Shown: in pieces, positions 16,819-24,533 of the stretch
Layout of the letters: each line of letters starts with the position of its first letter
Position numbering within the stretch: position 1 is the stretch's first letter
Assembly (NCBI GenBank): GCA_964624635.1
Contig: CAZUXM010000032.1
Span: 1-27,723, forward strand
Direction: 5' to 3'
Source: JANWKQ01 sp964624635
GTDB lineage: Bacteria > Bacteroidota > Bacteroidia > CAIKAF01
DNA: 27,723 bases
Program-made: the position numbers and the translations under genes
Notes under the pieces: generated by a model
What the model was told of the DNA's origin: nothing
The model's database searches: none
The model's input: only the letters and a program-made list of their open reading frames with translations

Positions 16819-17892
16819 ATGGAGCAATTGCTTATAGTAGGGGGCGGACTTGCCGGAACCTTATTGGCCTTAGAATGTACAGAAAGGGGAATGAGTTTTG
16901 ATTGGCTCACTACTCATGAAATACCTTCAGCCTCTATGGCTGCATATGGTATTTGTAATCCTGTACATATAAGAAACGGAGTTCTTGCCTGGAAAGCTGA
17001 AGAGTTTTTGGAAACTTCTGGCAATGCTTTTAAAAAATGGTGTAATGAATTGAAGGTGGATGCTTATTTTACAATGCCTGTTAATCATTTGGTAAGTGAA
17101 GAGGATGAATTGGTCCAATGGCGTCAAAATGTAGAAATCACCGATTTATGGAAATATTCAAACGGAGAGCCACAACATCGTTTTCATCCAAGATTAAGTG
17201 ATGATTTTATTGCAGAGATCAGAATCAATCATTGTTTTTACCTTGATATGCCTTTATTTATTGAAGCTGTTAGGCAAAAACTCAAAGTTCATATCATTGA
17301 GGAGAAGATTCAATGGGAAGAGTTGAACATTACACCTCAACAGATCCAATACCATAACAAGAACTATCAGAAAGTAATAGTGGCCGATGGTTCTTATTCA
17401 ACTGAGAATCCTTTTTGGACTTATATCCCTTTTAATTTATGTAAGGGAGAAGTGCTGGTGGTAAAAATCAAAGGATTGAATATTGATGAGGCCATTCATA
17501 AAAAGTTAATGTTAATCCCATTACATGATGATGTATTTATTTGTGGAGCTACTTATGAATGGAAAGATCTTTCGTTTGAAATCACAGAAAATGGCAAAGT
17601 TGAATTAATGGAGTTATTGCAGGTGATAACCGGTGGGAAGTATGAAATTGAAATACTTGAACAAAAAGCAGGAGTTAGACCTACAATGCCGGATAGGCGA
17701 CCGGTGGTTGGATGGCATCCGCAGTATAACAATGTAGGGATAGTGAATGGTTTAGGAACCAAAGGGTTGATGCTTGGGCCGATGGTAGTTAAAAACATAT
17801 TGGAGAGCATCAGCAACAACCAACCTATATTATCGGATTGGGATGTGGCAAGATTCAATAAAAGATTTGAAAAATATTCACATAAAGTTTAA
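16819..17892 (+). CDS. FAD-dependent oxidoreductase (DAO family)
   Basis: A 357-residue protein. The N-terminal MEQLLIVGGGLAGTLLALEC has the GxGxxG dinucleotide-binding loop of a Rossmann fold directly after the start. The C-terminal GVRPTMPDRRPVVGWHP and GLGTKGLMLGP are the second FAD-contacting region typical of the DAO/GlpO-like superfamily. There is no signal peptide or membrane span, so it is cytoplasmic. Members oxidise amines, amino acids or glycerol-3-phosphate. The substrate cannot be read from the sequence, and no MnmC-type methyltransferase domain is fused. It is divergent from the nucleotidyltransferase operon, 44 bp before the SGNH hydrolase gene. Confidence 0.85.
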   Translation: MEQLLIVGGGLAGTLLALECTERGMSFDWLTTHEIPSASMAAYGICNPVHIRNGVLAWKAEEFLETSGNAFKKWCNELKVDAYFTMPVNHLVSEEDELVQWRQNVEITDLWKYSNGEPQHRFHPRLSDDFIAEIRINHCFYLDMPLFIEAVRQKLKVHIIEEKIQWEELNITPQQIQYHNKNYQKVIVADGSYSTENPFWTYIPFNLCKGEVLVVKIKGLNIDEAIHKKLMLIPLHDDVFICGATYEWKDLSFEITENGKVELMELLQVITGGKYEIEILEQKAGVRPTMPDRRPVVGWHPQYNNVGIVNGLGTKGLMLGPMVVKNILESISNNQPILSDWDVARFNKRFEKYSHKV

Positions 17893-17912
17893 ATCAATAC
17901 ATGTATTTGTTC

Positions 17913-17920
17913 TAATTTTG
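17913..17920 (+). promoter_or_regulatory. -7 box for SGNH hydrolase gene
   Basis: TAATTTTG matches TAnnTTTG, ending 16 nt before the ATG at 17937. Confidence 0.5.
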
Positions 17921-17936
17921 CGTTGTAAATCAGTTC

Positions 17937-18629
17937 ATGAAACGCTTTTTCATTATTAGTTTTTTGGGAGTGTTTTTTTCTTTACCCATCTATTCGGTAA
18001 AGAATGTATTGATATTGGGAGATTCACATTTTGTAGGACATTTTGGGGAGTACGTACATAAAAATCTTCACGAGACGAATAAATATGACATCCTTTCAAT
18101 AGCCATATCTGGGGCAGGGAGTAAACATTTTACCCTTACGTTAAAAAATTTTTGTTGCGGTTACAAGATTCGATACAGTTGTGCCGGTTTACCTATAGAA
18201 GAAAATAAAAAAAATGAAGTACAGATTATCGAGAAATCCTCAACGGGTACTAATACATTGATAGGTAAATCATGGAAGGGAAAACTGCCTTCTATTATTG
18301 ATAGCTGGAAACCCGATATTGTAGTATTTTCATTAGGAAGTAACAATGTAAATTCTCATCAGGCTCTGGTGGATATCATCAGAACTTACCAAAATGAGAT
18401 TCCTATTGTTTGGATAGGACCATTTAAGAGAAAAGGCAACTCAGAAAGGTATAAACTTATTGAAAAAACCATTAGCGAAAATGCTAATATGCATTTGGTA
18501 AGAAGTGATGATATCCTGGGTCATGATACCATTACCATGGCTCATTATTATGGTAAAACTGCACAGAAGTGGGCTAATAAAGTAACGGATAGAATGAAGC
18601 CTATTATGTCAAAAGTATTGAACGAATAA
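17937..18629 (+). CDS. Secreted SGNH/GDSL-like hydrolase
   Basis: A 230-residue protein with a signal peptide (about 1-20, FFIISFLGVFFSLPIYS). VLILGDSHFVG (residues 24-34) is the block I nucleophile motif, here GDSH with Ser30, rather than GDSL. VFSLGSNNVNSH is the block III asparagine region. AHYYGKTAQKWANKV near the C-terminus should supply the catalytic histidine. The residue three before that His is Thr, where Asp is usual, so the acid is uncertain; a nearby Asp could serve. A Cys pair around FCCGYKIRYSC may form a disulfide. Related proteins are esterases or acetyl-hydrolases acting on envelope or external polymers. Its own -7 box lies upstream. Confidence 0.75.
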   Translation: MKRFFIISFLGVFFSLPIYSVKNVLILGDSHFVGHFGEYVHKNLHETNKYDILSIAISGAGSKHFTLTLKNFCCGYKIRYSCAGLPIEENKKNEVQIIEKSSTGTNTLIGKSWKGKLPSIIDSWKPDIVVFSLGSNNVNSHQALVDIIRTYQNEIPIVWIGPFKRKGNSERYKLIEKTISENANMHLVRSDDILGHDTITMAHYYGKTAQKWANKVTDRMKPIMSKVLNE

Positions 18630-18658
18630 TAATAAAGCATAACGCCCCGGGTTTTTTA

Positions 18659-18666
18659 TACATTTG
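18659..18666 (+). promoter_or_regulatory. Candidate -7 box abutting DUF4271 start
   Basis: TACATTTG matches TAnnTTTG but ends 3 nt before the ATG at 18670, so a start here would give a leaderless transcript. It may be a chance match. Confidence 0.35.
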
Positions 18667-18669
18667 TGC

Positions 18670-19611
18670 ATGCCTCAGTTAATCAAGCCAAAAACATATG
18701 TGTTTAGAGATTCGCTTCAACTTGATACTTTATGGCTTGATGTAAATGCCTTGCCGGCTAAAGTTTATAACCCATTAGACACCCCAGATTTGGTATTGTT
18801 TAATGTAGATTCAGCCATGGCACACATGGTTCGTTGGGATGGGGTGGATACTGCAGGGTTAAGTAGAATTAAAGAACAAGACTCCATTCCTCATAAGTCG
18901 TTCTTGAATATTTATACCACTCCCGGAAAGGATGGTACTCCTGAACCTTCTACAATCCCAACTACACAATTAATATTATCTGCATCGGTTTTGCTGATTT
19001 TATTTGCGGCATTTGCTATGCTGTTTTCACAGTCAAAAAACAGAATGGGCAGATATTTTTTATCCATATTCAATAAAAGAAGATTTAAGGAGTATGTAGT
19101 GGAAGAAAACCCAAGGCTTTTCCCCACTTTGCCTATGGTATATGTTTTACAATCTGTTTTATTGGGGAGTGTTTCAGGGTTTTGGATTTACTCAAATGGG
19201 GGTAGAGGAGGCAGTGCTGATTTATTGTGGATAAGTTTATTATCTATAGTTGGGTTCCTGCTGATACCTATGATAAGGAACGCAGCTATTTATCTATTAG
19301 GCAATATTTTTATGATACAACAGGATGCTAAAAAGCATATTTTTATTTCATATCTAACACATACTTTGTTATTTATGCTGCTGTTGCCTTTGGGGATACA
19401 ACAGGCCATAGATGTTCCTTTACTGGCGCCCTATTTTAACTTCACCTTTTATGTTTGTTTTGGGTTAGCCATGGGGTATCAATTATATAAGTTGATAGAA
19501 AATACTTCATTACCGGATGTAGGTGCTTTGATTTACATTTTTTTGTACTTTTGCACCTTGGAAATTTTACCTCTGGTAGTAATCTACAAAGCGGTAGAAC
19601 AGTACGCATAA
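18670..19611 (+). CDS. DUF4271 family integral membrane protein
   Basis: A 313-residue protein. The start is ATG at 18670, with an upstream in-frame TTG (18664) rejected because it lies in the -7-like box. The first ~95 residues are soluble and mostly polar. They are followed by six or seven hydrophobic spans (for example TQLILSASVLLILFAAFAML, LLWISLLSIVGFLLIPM, FISYLTHTLLFMLLLPLGI and ALIYIFLYFCTLEILPLVVI). This matches DUF4271, a Bacteroidota family of unknown function. It lies 28 bp upstream of the uroporphyrinogen-III synthase gene, an arrangement I recall as common in the phylum. A link to haem synthesis has not been shown. Confidence 0.85.
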   Translation: MPQLIKPKTYVFRDSLQLDTLWLDVNALPAKVYNPLDTPDLVLFNVDSAMAHMVRWDGVDTAGLSRIKEQDSIPHKSFLNIYTTPGKDGTPEPSTIPTTQLILSASVLLILFAAFAMLFSQSKNRMGRYFLSIFNKRRFKEYVVEENPRLFPTLPMVYVLQSVLLGSVSGFWIYSNGGRGGSADLLWISLLSIVGFLLIPMIRNAAIYLLGNIFMIQQDAKKHIFISYLTHTLLFMLLLPLGIQQAIDVPLLAPYFNFTFYVCFGLAMGYQLYKLIENTSLPDVGALIYIFLYFCTLEILPLVVIYKAVEQYA

Positions 19612-19639
19612 GACACCAATTACTCTAAACTGCACCTGA

Positions 19640-20785
19640 ATGAAGCTAAAGCGAATTTTAATCAGCCAGCCTAAACCTGAATCTGATAAATCACCTTGGT
19701 TGGATATTCCAACTAAACACAAAGTGCATCTGGAGTTCAAGCCTTTTATTCATGTAGAAGGTGTTTCGGGGGGGGATTTCAGAAAACAAAAAATTGATAT
19801 TTCTCATTACACCTGCATTATTCTCAATAGTAGAAATGCAGTAGACCATTATTTCAGAATGGCTGGTGAGTTAAGATATTCAGTACCTGAGAAAACGAAA
19901 TATTTCTGTACTACAGAAGCCATTGCTTTATATCTTCAGAAGTATATTCAATATCGCAAAAGAAAAATATTTTTTGCTCAGCAAAGCATTGAAGAATTGG
20001 CGGAACCTATTAAAAAGAACAAAGACGAAAAATTTCTTTTTGTATGTTCTGATAAAGCAACTGATAAAACAACCACTTATCTGGATGCTAACAAAATCAA
20101 TTATGTAATGGGTGTTTTTTATAAAACTGTTAGCAGTGATATGAAAAATGCAAATGTACCTAGTTACGAAATGATTGTTTTCTTCAGTCCTAACGGAGTT
20201 CAATCATTGTTTGAAAACTATCCTGATTTTGTACAGGGCAATATCAGAATAGGTGTTTTTGGCACTACCACTTATGCGGCGGCTGTTGCCAAAGGATTAA
20301 AAGTAGATTTAGCTGCTCCATTGCCCAATGCCCCATCTATGACTATGGCTTTGGATATGTATATAAAAGAATTTAATGCTAAAAATGGTGAAGTAAAACC
20401 AATGGTAAACTTTCCTGTTGCAGCAAATAATGGTAATGGTATAAAACCGGCTGAGAAAGAAGAAAAGCCAACCACTGCATCTGTAGCCATTTCTAAAAAA
20501 GAAGAACCTTCTAAAAAGGTTGTAGTGAAAAAAGTAGTGGAGAAAAAAGCGGCCCCTAAAAAGCCTGCAAAAAAAGCAGTAGCTAAAAAAACGGTTGCCA
20601 AAAAGCCTGCTCCTAAAAAGAAAACTGCCGCTAAAAAACCGGTGAAAAAAACTGCTGCCAAAGCTAAACCTGCAAAAAAGGTAGTCGCTAAAAAGAAAGC
20701 AGCACCAGCAAAAAAAGTAGCAGCTAAAAAGGCAAAACCAGCAGCTAAGAAAAAGGCAGCACCTGCTAAAAAGAAGAAAAGATAA
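19640..20785 (+). CDS. hemD: Uroporphyrinogen-III synthase with lysine/alanine-rich C-terminal tail
   Basis: A 381-residue protein. Residues 1 to about 250 are a HemD domain: ILISQPKPESDKSPW at the start, IILNSRNAVDHYF, and the late motifs VFFSPNGVQSLFENY, IGVFGTTTYAAA and PSMTMALDMYI. HemD cyclises hydroxymethylbilane to uroporphyrinogen III, the branch point of haem and corrinoid synthesis. HemD is usually about 250 residues. Here a linker (251-285) is followed by a 96-residue tail (286-381) with 42 lysines, otherwise mostly Ala, Pro and Val, in KKPAKK-type repeats and without acidic residues beyond its first part. This resembles a histone H1 C-terminal domain and would bind nucleic acid or anionic surfaces. 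A G8 tract lies at 19768-19775. rnpA begins 12 bp downstream. Confidence 0.9.
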   Translation: MKLKRILISQPKPESDKSPWLDIPTKHKVHLEFKPFIHVEGVSGGDFRKQKIDISHYTCIILNSRNAVDHYFRMAGELRYSVPEKTKYFCTTEAIALYLQKYIQYRKRKIFFAQQSIEELAEPIKKNKDEKFLFVCSDKATDKTTTYLDANKINYVMGVFYKTVSSDMKNANVPSYEMIVFFSPNGVQSLFENYPDFVQGNIRIGVFGTTTYAAAVAKGLKVDLAAPLPNAPSMTMALDMYIKEFNAKNGEVKPMVNFPVAANNGNGIKPAEKEEKPTTASVAISKKEEPSKKVVVKKVVEKKAAPKKPAKKAVAKKTVAKKPAPKKKTAAKKPVKKTAAKAKPAKKVVAKKKAAPAKKVAAKKAKPAAKKKAAPAKKKKR

Positions 20786-20797
20786 TATCCCTCTTTC

Positions 20798-21163
20798 TTG
20801 AAGATATTTAAAAATACTTTTGGCAAAGAAGAAAAACTTTGCTCTGAAAAAGATATTGATGCCCTTTATAAAAAGGGCACATCTTTTTTACAACATCCCA
20901 TTGTCTTTTATTATGTTCCTGTAGCGGATATAAAATATTCAAAAGTGCTGGTGTCTGTTTCTAAAAAGAAATTTAAAAACTCTGTGGATCGAAATCTGGT
21001 AAAAAGAAGGTTACGAGAAGCCTATAGATTAAATAAATCAATATTAACCGCCACATACCATGTAGGATTGGTATATGTTGCCAATAGCATTCTTCCATAT
21101 GCTGATTTTGATAAAGCTATTAAACAAGGATTATCAAAACTATCAGCTCAAACCTCATCATAA
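20798..21163 (+). CDS. rnpA: Ribonuclease P protein component
   Basis: A 121-residue basic protein. The RNR signature is seen as FKNSVDRNLVKRRLREAYR (about residues 63-81). The N-terminal KNTFGKEEKLCSEKDIDALY matches the usual start of the family (FxKxERL-like). It binds the RNase P RNA and helps remove tRNA 5' leaders. The frame has no ATG before the conserved part, so translation most likely starts at TTG (20798). No Shine-Dalgarno sequence is evident. It lies 12 bp after hemD, presumably in one transcript. The order rnpA then S41 peptidase is familiar from Bacteroidota. Confidence 0.93.
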   Translation: MKIFKNTFGKEEKLCSEKDIDALYKKGTSFLQHPIVFYYVPVADIKYSKVLVSVSKKKFKNSVDRNLVKRRLREAYRLNKSILTATYHVGLVYVANSILPYADFDKAIKQGLSKLSAQTSS

Positions 21164-21307
21164 AATGTGTTGGTAATGAGCAGAATTAAAACCTCATTAA
21201 CAGTATTTCTGATAAATTAATAAGTATCCTTCTTTTGAATCACACAATTTAGCCGTAATATTACGTTGTGTACATGGTGCTTTAAGTACCTAATCATTTT
21301 ACTGACT

Positions 21308-23041
21308 ATGATAAAAAATATTGCTAAAAAGACCCGTTGGTATCTTACAGGAGCCATAACCGGAGTTGGACTAATGGCCATGGTTAGCTTTGATAACTAT
21401 TTTGAAATATCAAAGAACCTGGAAATATTTTCAGCTATCATGAAAGAGCTGAATATATATTATGTGGATGAAATTAAACCTGGGGAACTTACCAAGACCG
21501 GGGTAGATGCTATGCTGGAATCACTGGATCCATATACAGTATATATTCCTGAATCAATGGTTGAAGATCATAGAATGAGTACTACGGGTCAATATGGTGG
21601 TATTGGAGCACAGGTTCGTAAAAAAGGGGATTATGTAGTAATTACGGATATCTATGATAATAGTCCGGCTCAAAAATCAGGTTTACAAGCAGGTGATTTA
21701 ATTGTTGATGTGGCCGGTCAATCCATGAAAGGTAAATCAACTGATGATGTGGTAAAATTTTTAAGAGGGGCAGCTCAAACTTCTGTTCAGATAAAAGTAA
21801 AACGTGAAGGACAAGCGAATGATGTACCTATTGACTTGGTTCGAGAAGAAATAAAAATCCCTAATGTTCCTTACTATGGAATGTTAGATAATGAAATTGG
21901 CTATATTAAATTAAAAGGGTTTACAAACAATGCAGGAGGCGAAGTGGGTACATCACTTACTGATTTAAAAACAAAAAATCCGGGAATAAAAGCAGTCGTG
22001 TTGGATTTAAGAGGAAATCCGGGAGGGTTATTACGTGAAGCGATTAATGTGGTGAATGTTTTTGTAGATAAAAATCAAACAGTAGTAAGTACCAAAGGAA
22101 AAGTAAGCGAATGGAACAAACAATATAAAACAGTGAATGCTGCAACCGATATCAATATTCCGTTAGCGGTTTTGGTGGATAGAGGTTCAGCTTCAGCGGC
22201 TGAGATTGTTTCTGGAACCATCCAGGATTTAGATCGCGGAGTAATTATAGGTCAACGTAGTTTTGGAAAAGGATTAGTGCAAACTACCCGTCAGCTTATT
22301 TATAATGCTCAGATAAAACTTACCACCTCTAAATATTATATTCCAAGTGGTAGATGTATTCAGGCATTAGATTATTCTCATAGAAATGCTGATGGATCAG
22401 TAGGTACTATTCCTGATTCATTGCGTTCGAAATTTAAAACCAAAAGTGGAAGGTTTGTTTACGATGGCGGAGGTATTTATCCGGATGTATCCATTAAGCC
22501 ACGTAAATACAGCAATGTGTTACGTAGTTTGGTATTAAACAATCTCATCTTTGACTTTGCTACCATTTATAAAAGCAAACACCCGAATATTAGTTCTGCC
22601 AGAGATTTTACATTAACAGATACAGACTACAATGATTTTATTACCTTCTTAAAAGATAAAAGCTACGAGTATAAAACTGAGAGTGAAAAATTATTAGATC
22701 AGTTTAAAGAAATTGCAGAGAAAGAACATTATTATGCAGATCTTCAACCGGAATTTGATGCGTTATATAATAAAAAGAAAGCTAGCAAAAGCAATGACCT
22801 TCAAAAATTTAAACCTGAGATTGTAGAATTTTTAACTGAAGAAATAGTTAGCAGATATTATTTTCAAAAAGGAAGAATTGAAGCCTCTTTTGCAACAGAT
22901 GTTGAATTAAAAGAAGCAGTAGCTATTTTAAAAGATGGAAATAGATATAAAACCATTTTATCAGAAGGATATGAGATAAAACTCATTGATCATGAAGCAG
23001 AGGAAATGGAAGGTGAAGAAGTGATTATAGAACAGGATTAA
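21308..23041 (+). CDS. S41 family C-terminal processing peptidase
   Basis: A 577-residue protein starting at ATG 21308; the in-frame TTG at 21266 adds an unlikely leader. It has an N-terminal membrane anchor or signal (about 10-30, WYLTGAITGVGLMAMVSF). A PDZ domain follows at about 96-180 (QYGGIGAQVRKKG, GLQAGDLIVDVAG). The S41 core has SASAAE with Ser296 and SFGKG with Lys321. The 25-residue spacing equals that of the Ser/Lys dyad of E. coli Tsp. It should cleave periplasmic proteins from their C-termini. A helical C-terminal region ends very acidic (EAEEMEGEEVIIEQD). A strong terminator follows. The 144 bp before the start hold only a weak 7-bp inverted repeat (21174-21180 / 21193-21199). 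Confidence 0.92.
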   Translation: MIKNIAKKTRWYLTGAITGVGLMAMVSFDNYFEISKNLEIFSAIMKELNIYYVDEIKPGELTKTGVDAMLESLDPYTVYIPESMVEDHRMSTTGQYGGIGAQVRKKGDYVVITDIYDNSPAQKSGLQAGDLIVDVAGQSMKGKSTDDVVKFLRGAAQTSVQIKVKREGQANDVPIDLVREEIKIPNVPYYGMLDNEIGYIKLKGFTNNAGGEVGTSLTDLKTKNPGIKAVVLDLRGNPGGLLREAINVVNVFVDKNQTVVSTKGKVSEWNKQYKTVNAATDINIPLAVLVDRGSASAAEIVSGTIQDLDRGVIIGQRSFGKGLVQTTRQLIYNAQIKLTTSKYYIPSGRCIQALDYSHRNADGSVGTIPDSLRSKFKTKSGRFVYDGGGIYPDVSIKPRKYSNVLRSLVLNNLIFDFATIYKSKHPNISSARDFTLTDTDYNDFITFLKDKSYEYKTESEKLLDQFKEIAEKEHYYADLQPEFDALYNKKKASKSNDLQKFKPEIVEFLTEEIVSRYYFQKGRIEASFATDVELKEAVAILKDGNRYKTILSEGYEIKLIDHEAEEMEGEEVIIEQD

Positions 23042-23061
23042 ACATATTCTATAAAACGGGC

Positions 23062-23099
23062 AAAGGGTTTTCATATAACATATATGAAAACCCTTTTTT
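23062..23099 (+). terminator. Intrinsic terminator after S41 peptidase
   Basis: AAAGGGTTTTCATAT (23062-23076) pairs perfectly over 15 bp with 23082-23096 around AACAT, then TTT. It lies 20 nt after the stop codon. Confidence 0.92.
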
Positions 23100-23110
23100 A
23101 TTACCATGCT

Positions 23111-23214
23111 TTTTAACCACAGAGAACTCAGGGTTTTTTACACAGAGAGCATAGAGGTAAAGTTCTATCTCTCTGTGACCTCGGTGTACACCTTTGTGAC
23201 CTCTGTGGTTAAAA
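23111..23214. repeat. Palindromic MITE/REP-like element (CACAGAG type)
   Basis: Terminal inverted repeats TTTTAACCACAGAG (23111-23124) and CTCTGTGGTTAAAA (23201-23214) are perfect over 14 bp. Inside, CACAGAGAG (from 23141) pairs with CTCTCTGTG (about 23170-23178), so the ~104-bp element is nested and CACAGAG-like words recur on both strands. It resembles the widespread AACCACAGAG...CTCTGTGGTT repeats seen between genes in many bacterial genomes. It is non-coding and lies between convergent genes, ending 4 bp before the YceI stop. Confidence 0.8.
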
Positions 23215-23218
23215 GAAA

Positions 23219-23749
23219 CTATCCTTGTTTTACTAACTGGATCTCACCAAGAATTTTTACATCACTGCTCACTAATACACCGCCTGATTCAAGGGCAGCA
23301 TTCCAGGTTAAACCAAAATCTTCACGATTGATTTTTGTGTCAAAACTAAAACCTGCTTTAGTATTTCCCCACGGATCTTTTCCAATTCCTCCAACTTCAG
23401 CTTTTAATTCAACCGGTTTGGTAATACCTTTGATGGTTAAGTTTCCTTTTATAATTAATTCATCTGATTTTTTGGTTACTGATTCAGAGGTAAAACTCAT
23501 TTGAGGAAATTTTTCAGTATCAAAAAAATCAGGAGATTTTAAATGACCATCACGTTGTTCATTGTTGGTATTGATACTATTTAAATCACCTGTAAAAGAA
23601 ACTTTTGCATCTGAAAAATCTTCTTTTTCACTTTCTAAACTAACATCAAATTTACCGATACCACCCGTTACTGTGGATATCATTAGATGTTTTACTTTAA
23701 AATTAATTTCTGAATGTGTTGGGTCTAATGCCCATTTTGTAGTTGCCAT
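23219..23749 (-). CDS. YceI family lipid-binding protein
   Basis: A 176-residue protein whose start TKWALDPTHSEINFKVKHLM is the YceI signature. It is followed by GGIGKFDVSL, the central KFPQMSFTSESV, and the C-terminal DFGLTWNAALESGGVLVSSD. YceI proteins are lipocalin-like barrels that hold isoprenoid or other amphipathic chains. There is no signal peptide, so this member should be cytoplasmic, a common variant in Bacteroidota. Its stop lies 4 bp from the palindromic repeat. Ligand unknown. Confidence 0.93.
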   Translation of the reverse strand: MATTKWALDPTHSEINFKVKHLMISTVTGGIGKFDVSLESEKEDFSDAKVSFTGDLNSINTNNEQRDGHLKSPDFFDTEKFPQMSFTSESVTKKSDELIIKGNLTIKGITKPVELKAEVGGIGKDPWGNTKAGFSFDTKINREDFGLTWNAALESGGVLVSSDVKILGEIQLVKQG

Positions 23750-23838
23750 ATAATATGTTTTTTTTGTTGTTATTAATTACAACACAAAGATGTGGCAAAC
23801 AAAACGGATAAAAATTGAACTAGGTTAAGAAAACAGGA

Positions 23839-24339
23839 TTATTCCTTTTTCTGCTTAGTATTAAGCCAATCCACCAACAGAGTGGCTTTTTCTTTGTCTA
23901 AAGAATTGATATTGGTTTGGTATCCCCATTCATATACGGCATCCCCCGAAGGAAGATTAAAATCAAAGAAAGAACATGTTTCCAATACGTTTTTTGATTT
24001 TGTATATATGTTAATCACCTTCATGCCGTCTTTATCTACTCCTTCTGCCATAAATTTATCTTTTTCAATGTTGGCAGGATTGATACGTATTACTGTAATT
24101 CCATTAAATGTTTTGTCTTTTTTTAATGACAACACATATATATATACCATTCCATTACTTTCATGATAATACATATTAGGTGTAGGATAATCAGGATAAA
24201 ATGCAGTGAACGTTTCATCTTTTACCTTTCCCATATCTTTAGCATCAGAAGGAATAGTAATTGGACCTATAGTAAATATTTGTGCTTGTGTCCCCGCTAA
24301 AAAAGCTAAGAATACGCTGAACAAAAAAATCTTTTTCAT
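23839..24339 (-). CDS. Secreted protein of unknown function
   Basis: A 166-residue protein with a clear signal peptide (MKKIFLFSVFLAFLAGTQAQ). The mature part alternates short beta-like segments (NGMVYIYVLSLKK, FNGITVIRINP, MKVINIYTKS) and ends in a charged helix (DKEKATLLVDWLNTKQKKE). I do not recognise a family. There is no lipobox and no T9SS C-terminal domain, so it is probably periplasmic. It has its own -7 box at 24362-24369 and lies 89 bp upstream of the YceI gene start on the same strand. The two may be co-transcribed only by read-through from the YceI side, because YceI is downstream. Confidence 0.75.
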   Translation of the reverse strand: MKKIFLFSVFLAFLAGTQAQIFTIGPITIPSDAKDMGKVKDETFTAFYPDYPTPNMYYHESNGMVYIYVLSLKKDKTFNGITVIRINPANIEKDKFMAEGVDKDGMKVINIYTKSKNVLETCSFFDFNLPSGDAVYEWGYQTNINSLDKEKATLLVDWLNTKQKKE

Positions 24340-24361
24340 GAATGTTTAGTTGTATATACCC

Positions 24362-24369
24362 CAAAAATA
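24362..24369 (-). promoter_or_regulatory. -7 box for the secreted unknown protein
   Basis: TATTTTTG on the minus strand matches TAnnTTTG, 22 nt before the ATG at 24339. Confidence 0.5.
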
Positions 24370-24533
24370 CATCATTTATTAGAATTATAAAACCCTTATA
24401 AACTGCCAAAAAAACAGTATAAAACATATTCTAATGCCACGTTAGCAGAGAGATTGAGCCTTTTGTGTCAGTTTGGCGTTAATCTGTGTTTTGGTTTATG
24501 AATTGATAAATTGAGTTCATAAGTTGATTATAT

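Noticed and set aside
20272..20826. 184-residue Phe/Ala-rich hydrophobic open frame antisense to hemD
   Set aside because: It is the complement of the lysine/alanine codon repeats (AAA/AAG to TTT/CTT), which leaves few stops on the opposite strand. It has no family resemblance and covers a confidently coding region.
21174..21199. Inverted repeat TAATGAG/CTCATTA as rnpA terminator
   Set aside because: The stem is only 7 bp and AT-rich, the loop is 12 nt and no T-tract follows.
23111..23214. CRISPR-like repeats (recurrent CACAGAG words)
   Set aside because: The words are irregularly spaced, occur in both orientations and form nested palindromes; there are no uniform repeats with unique spacers and no cas genes nearby.
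23106..23504. 132-residue plus-strand open frame over the palindromic repeat and YceI
   Set aside because: It runs through the non-coding palindrome and then antisense to the well-supported YceI gene, with no recognisable domain.
24340..24533. Heat-shock operator before clpB
   Set aside because: I looked for a CIRCE-type inverted repeat and a clear TAnnTTTG box and found neither. Regulation cannot be stated from the sequence.
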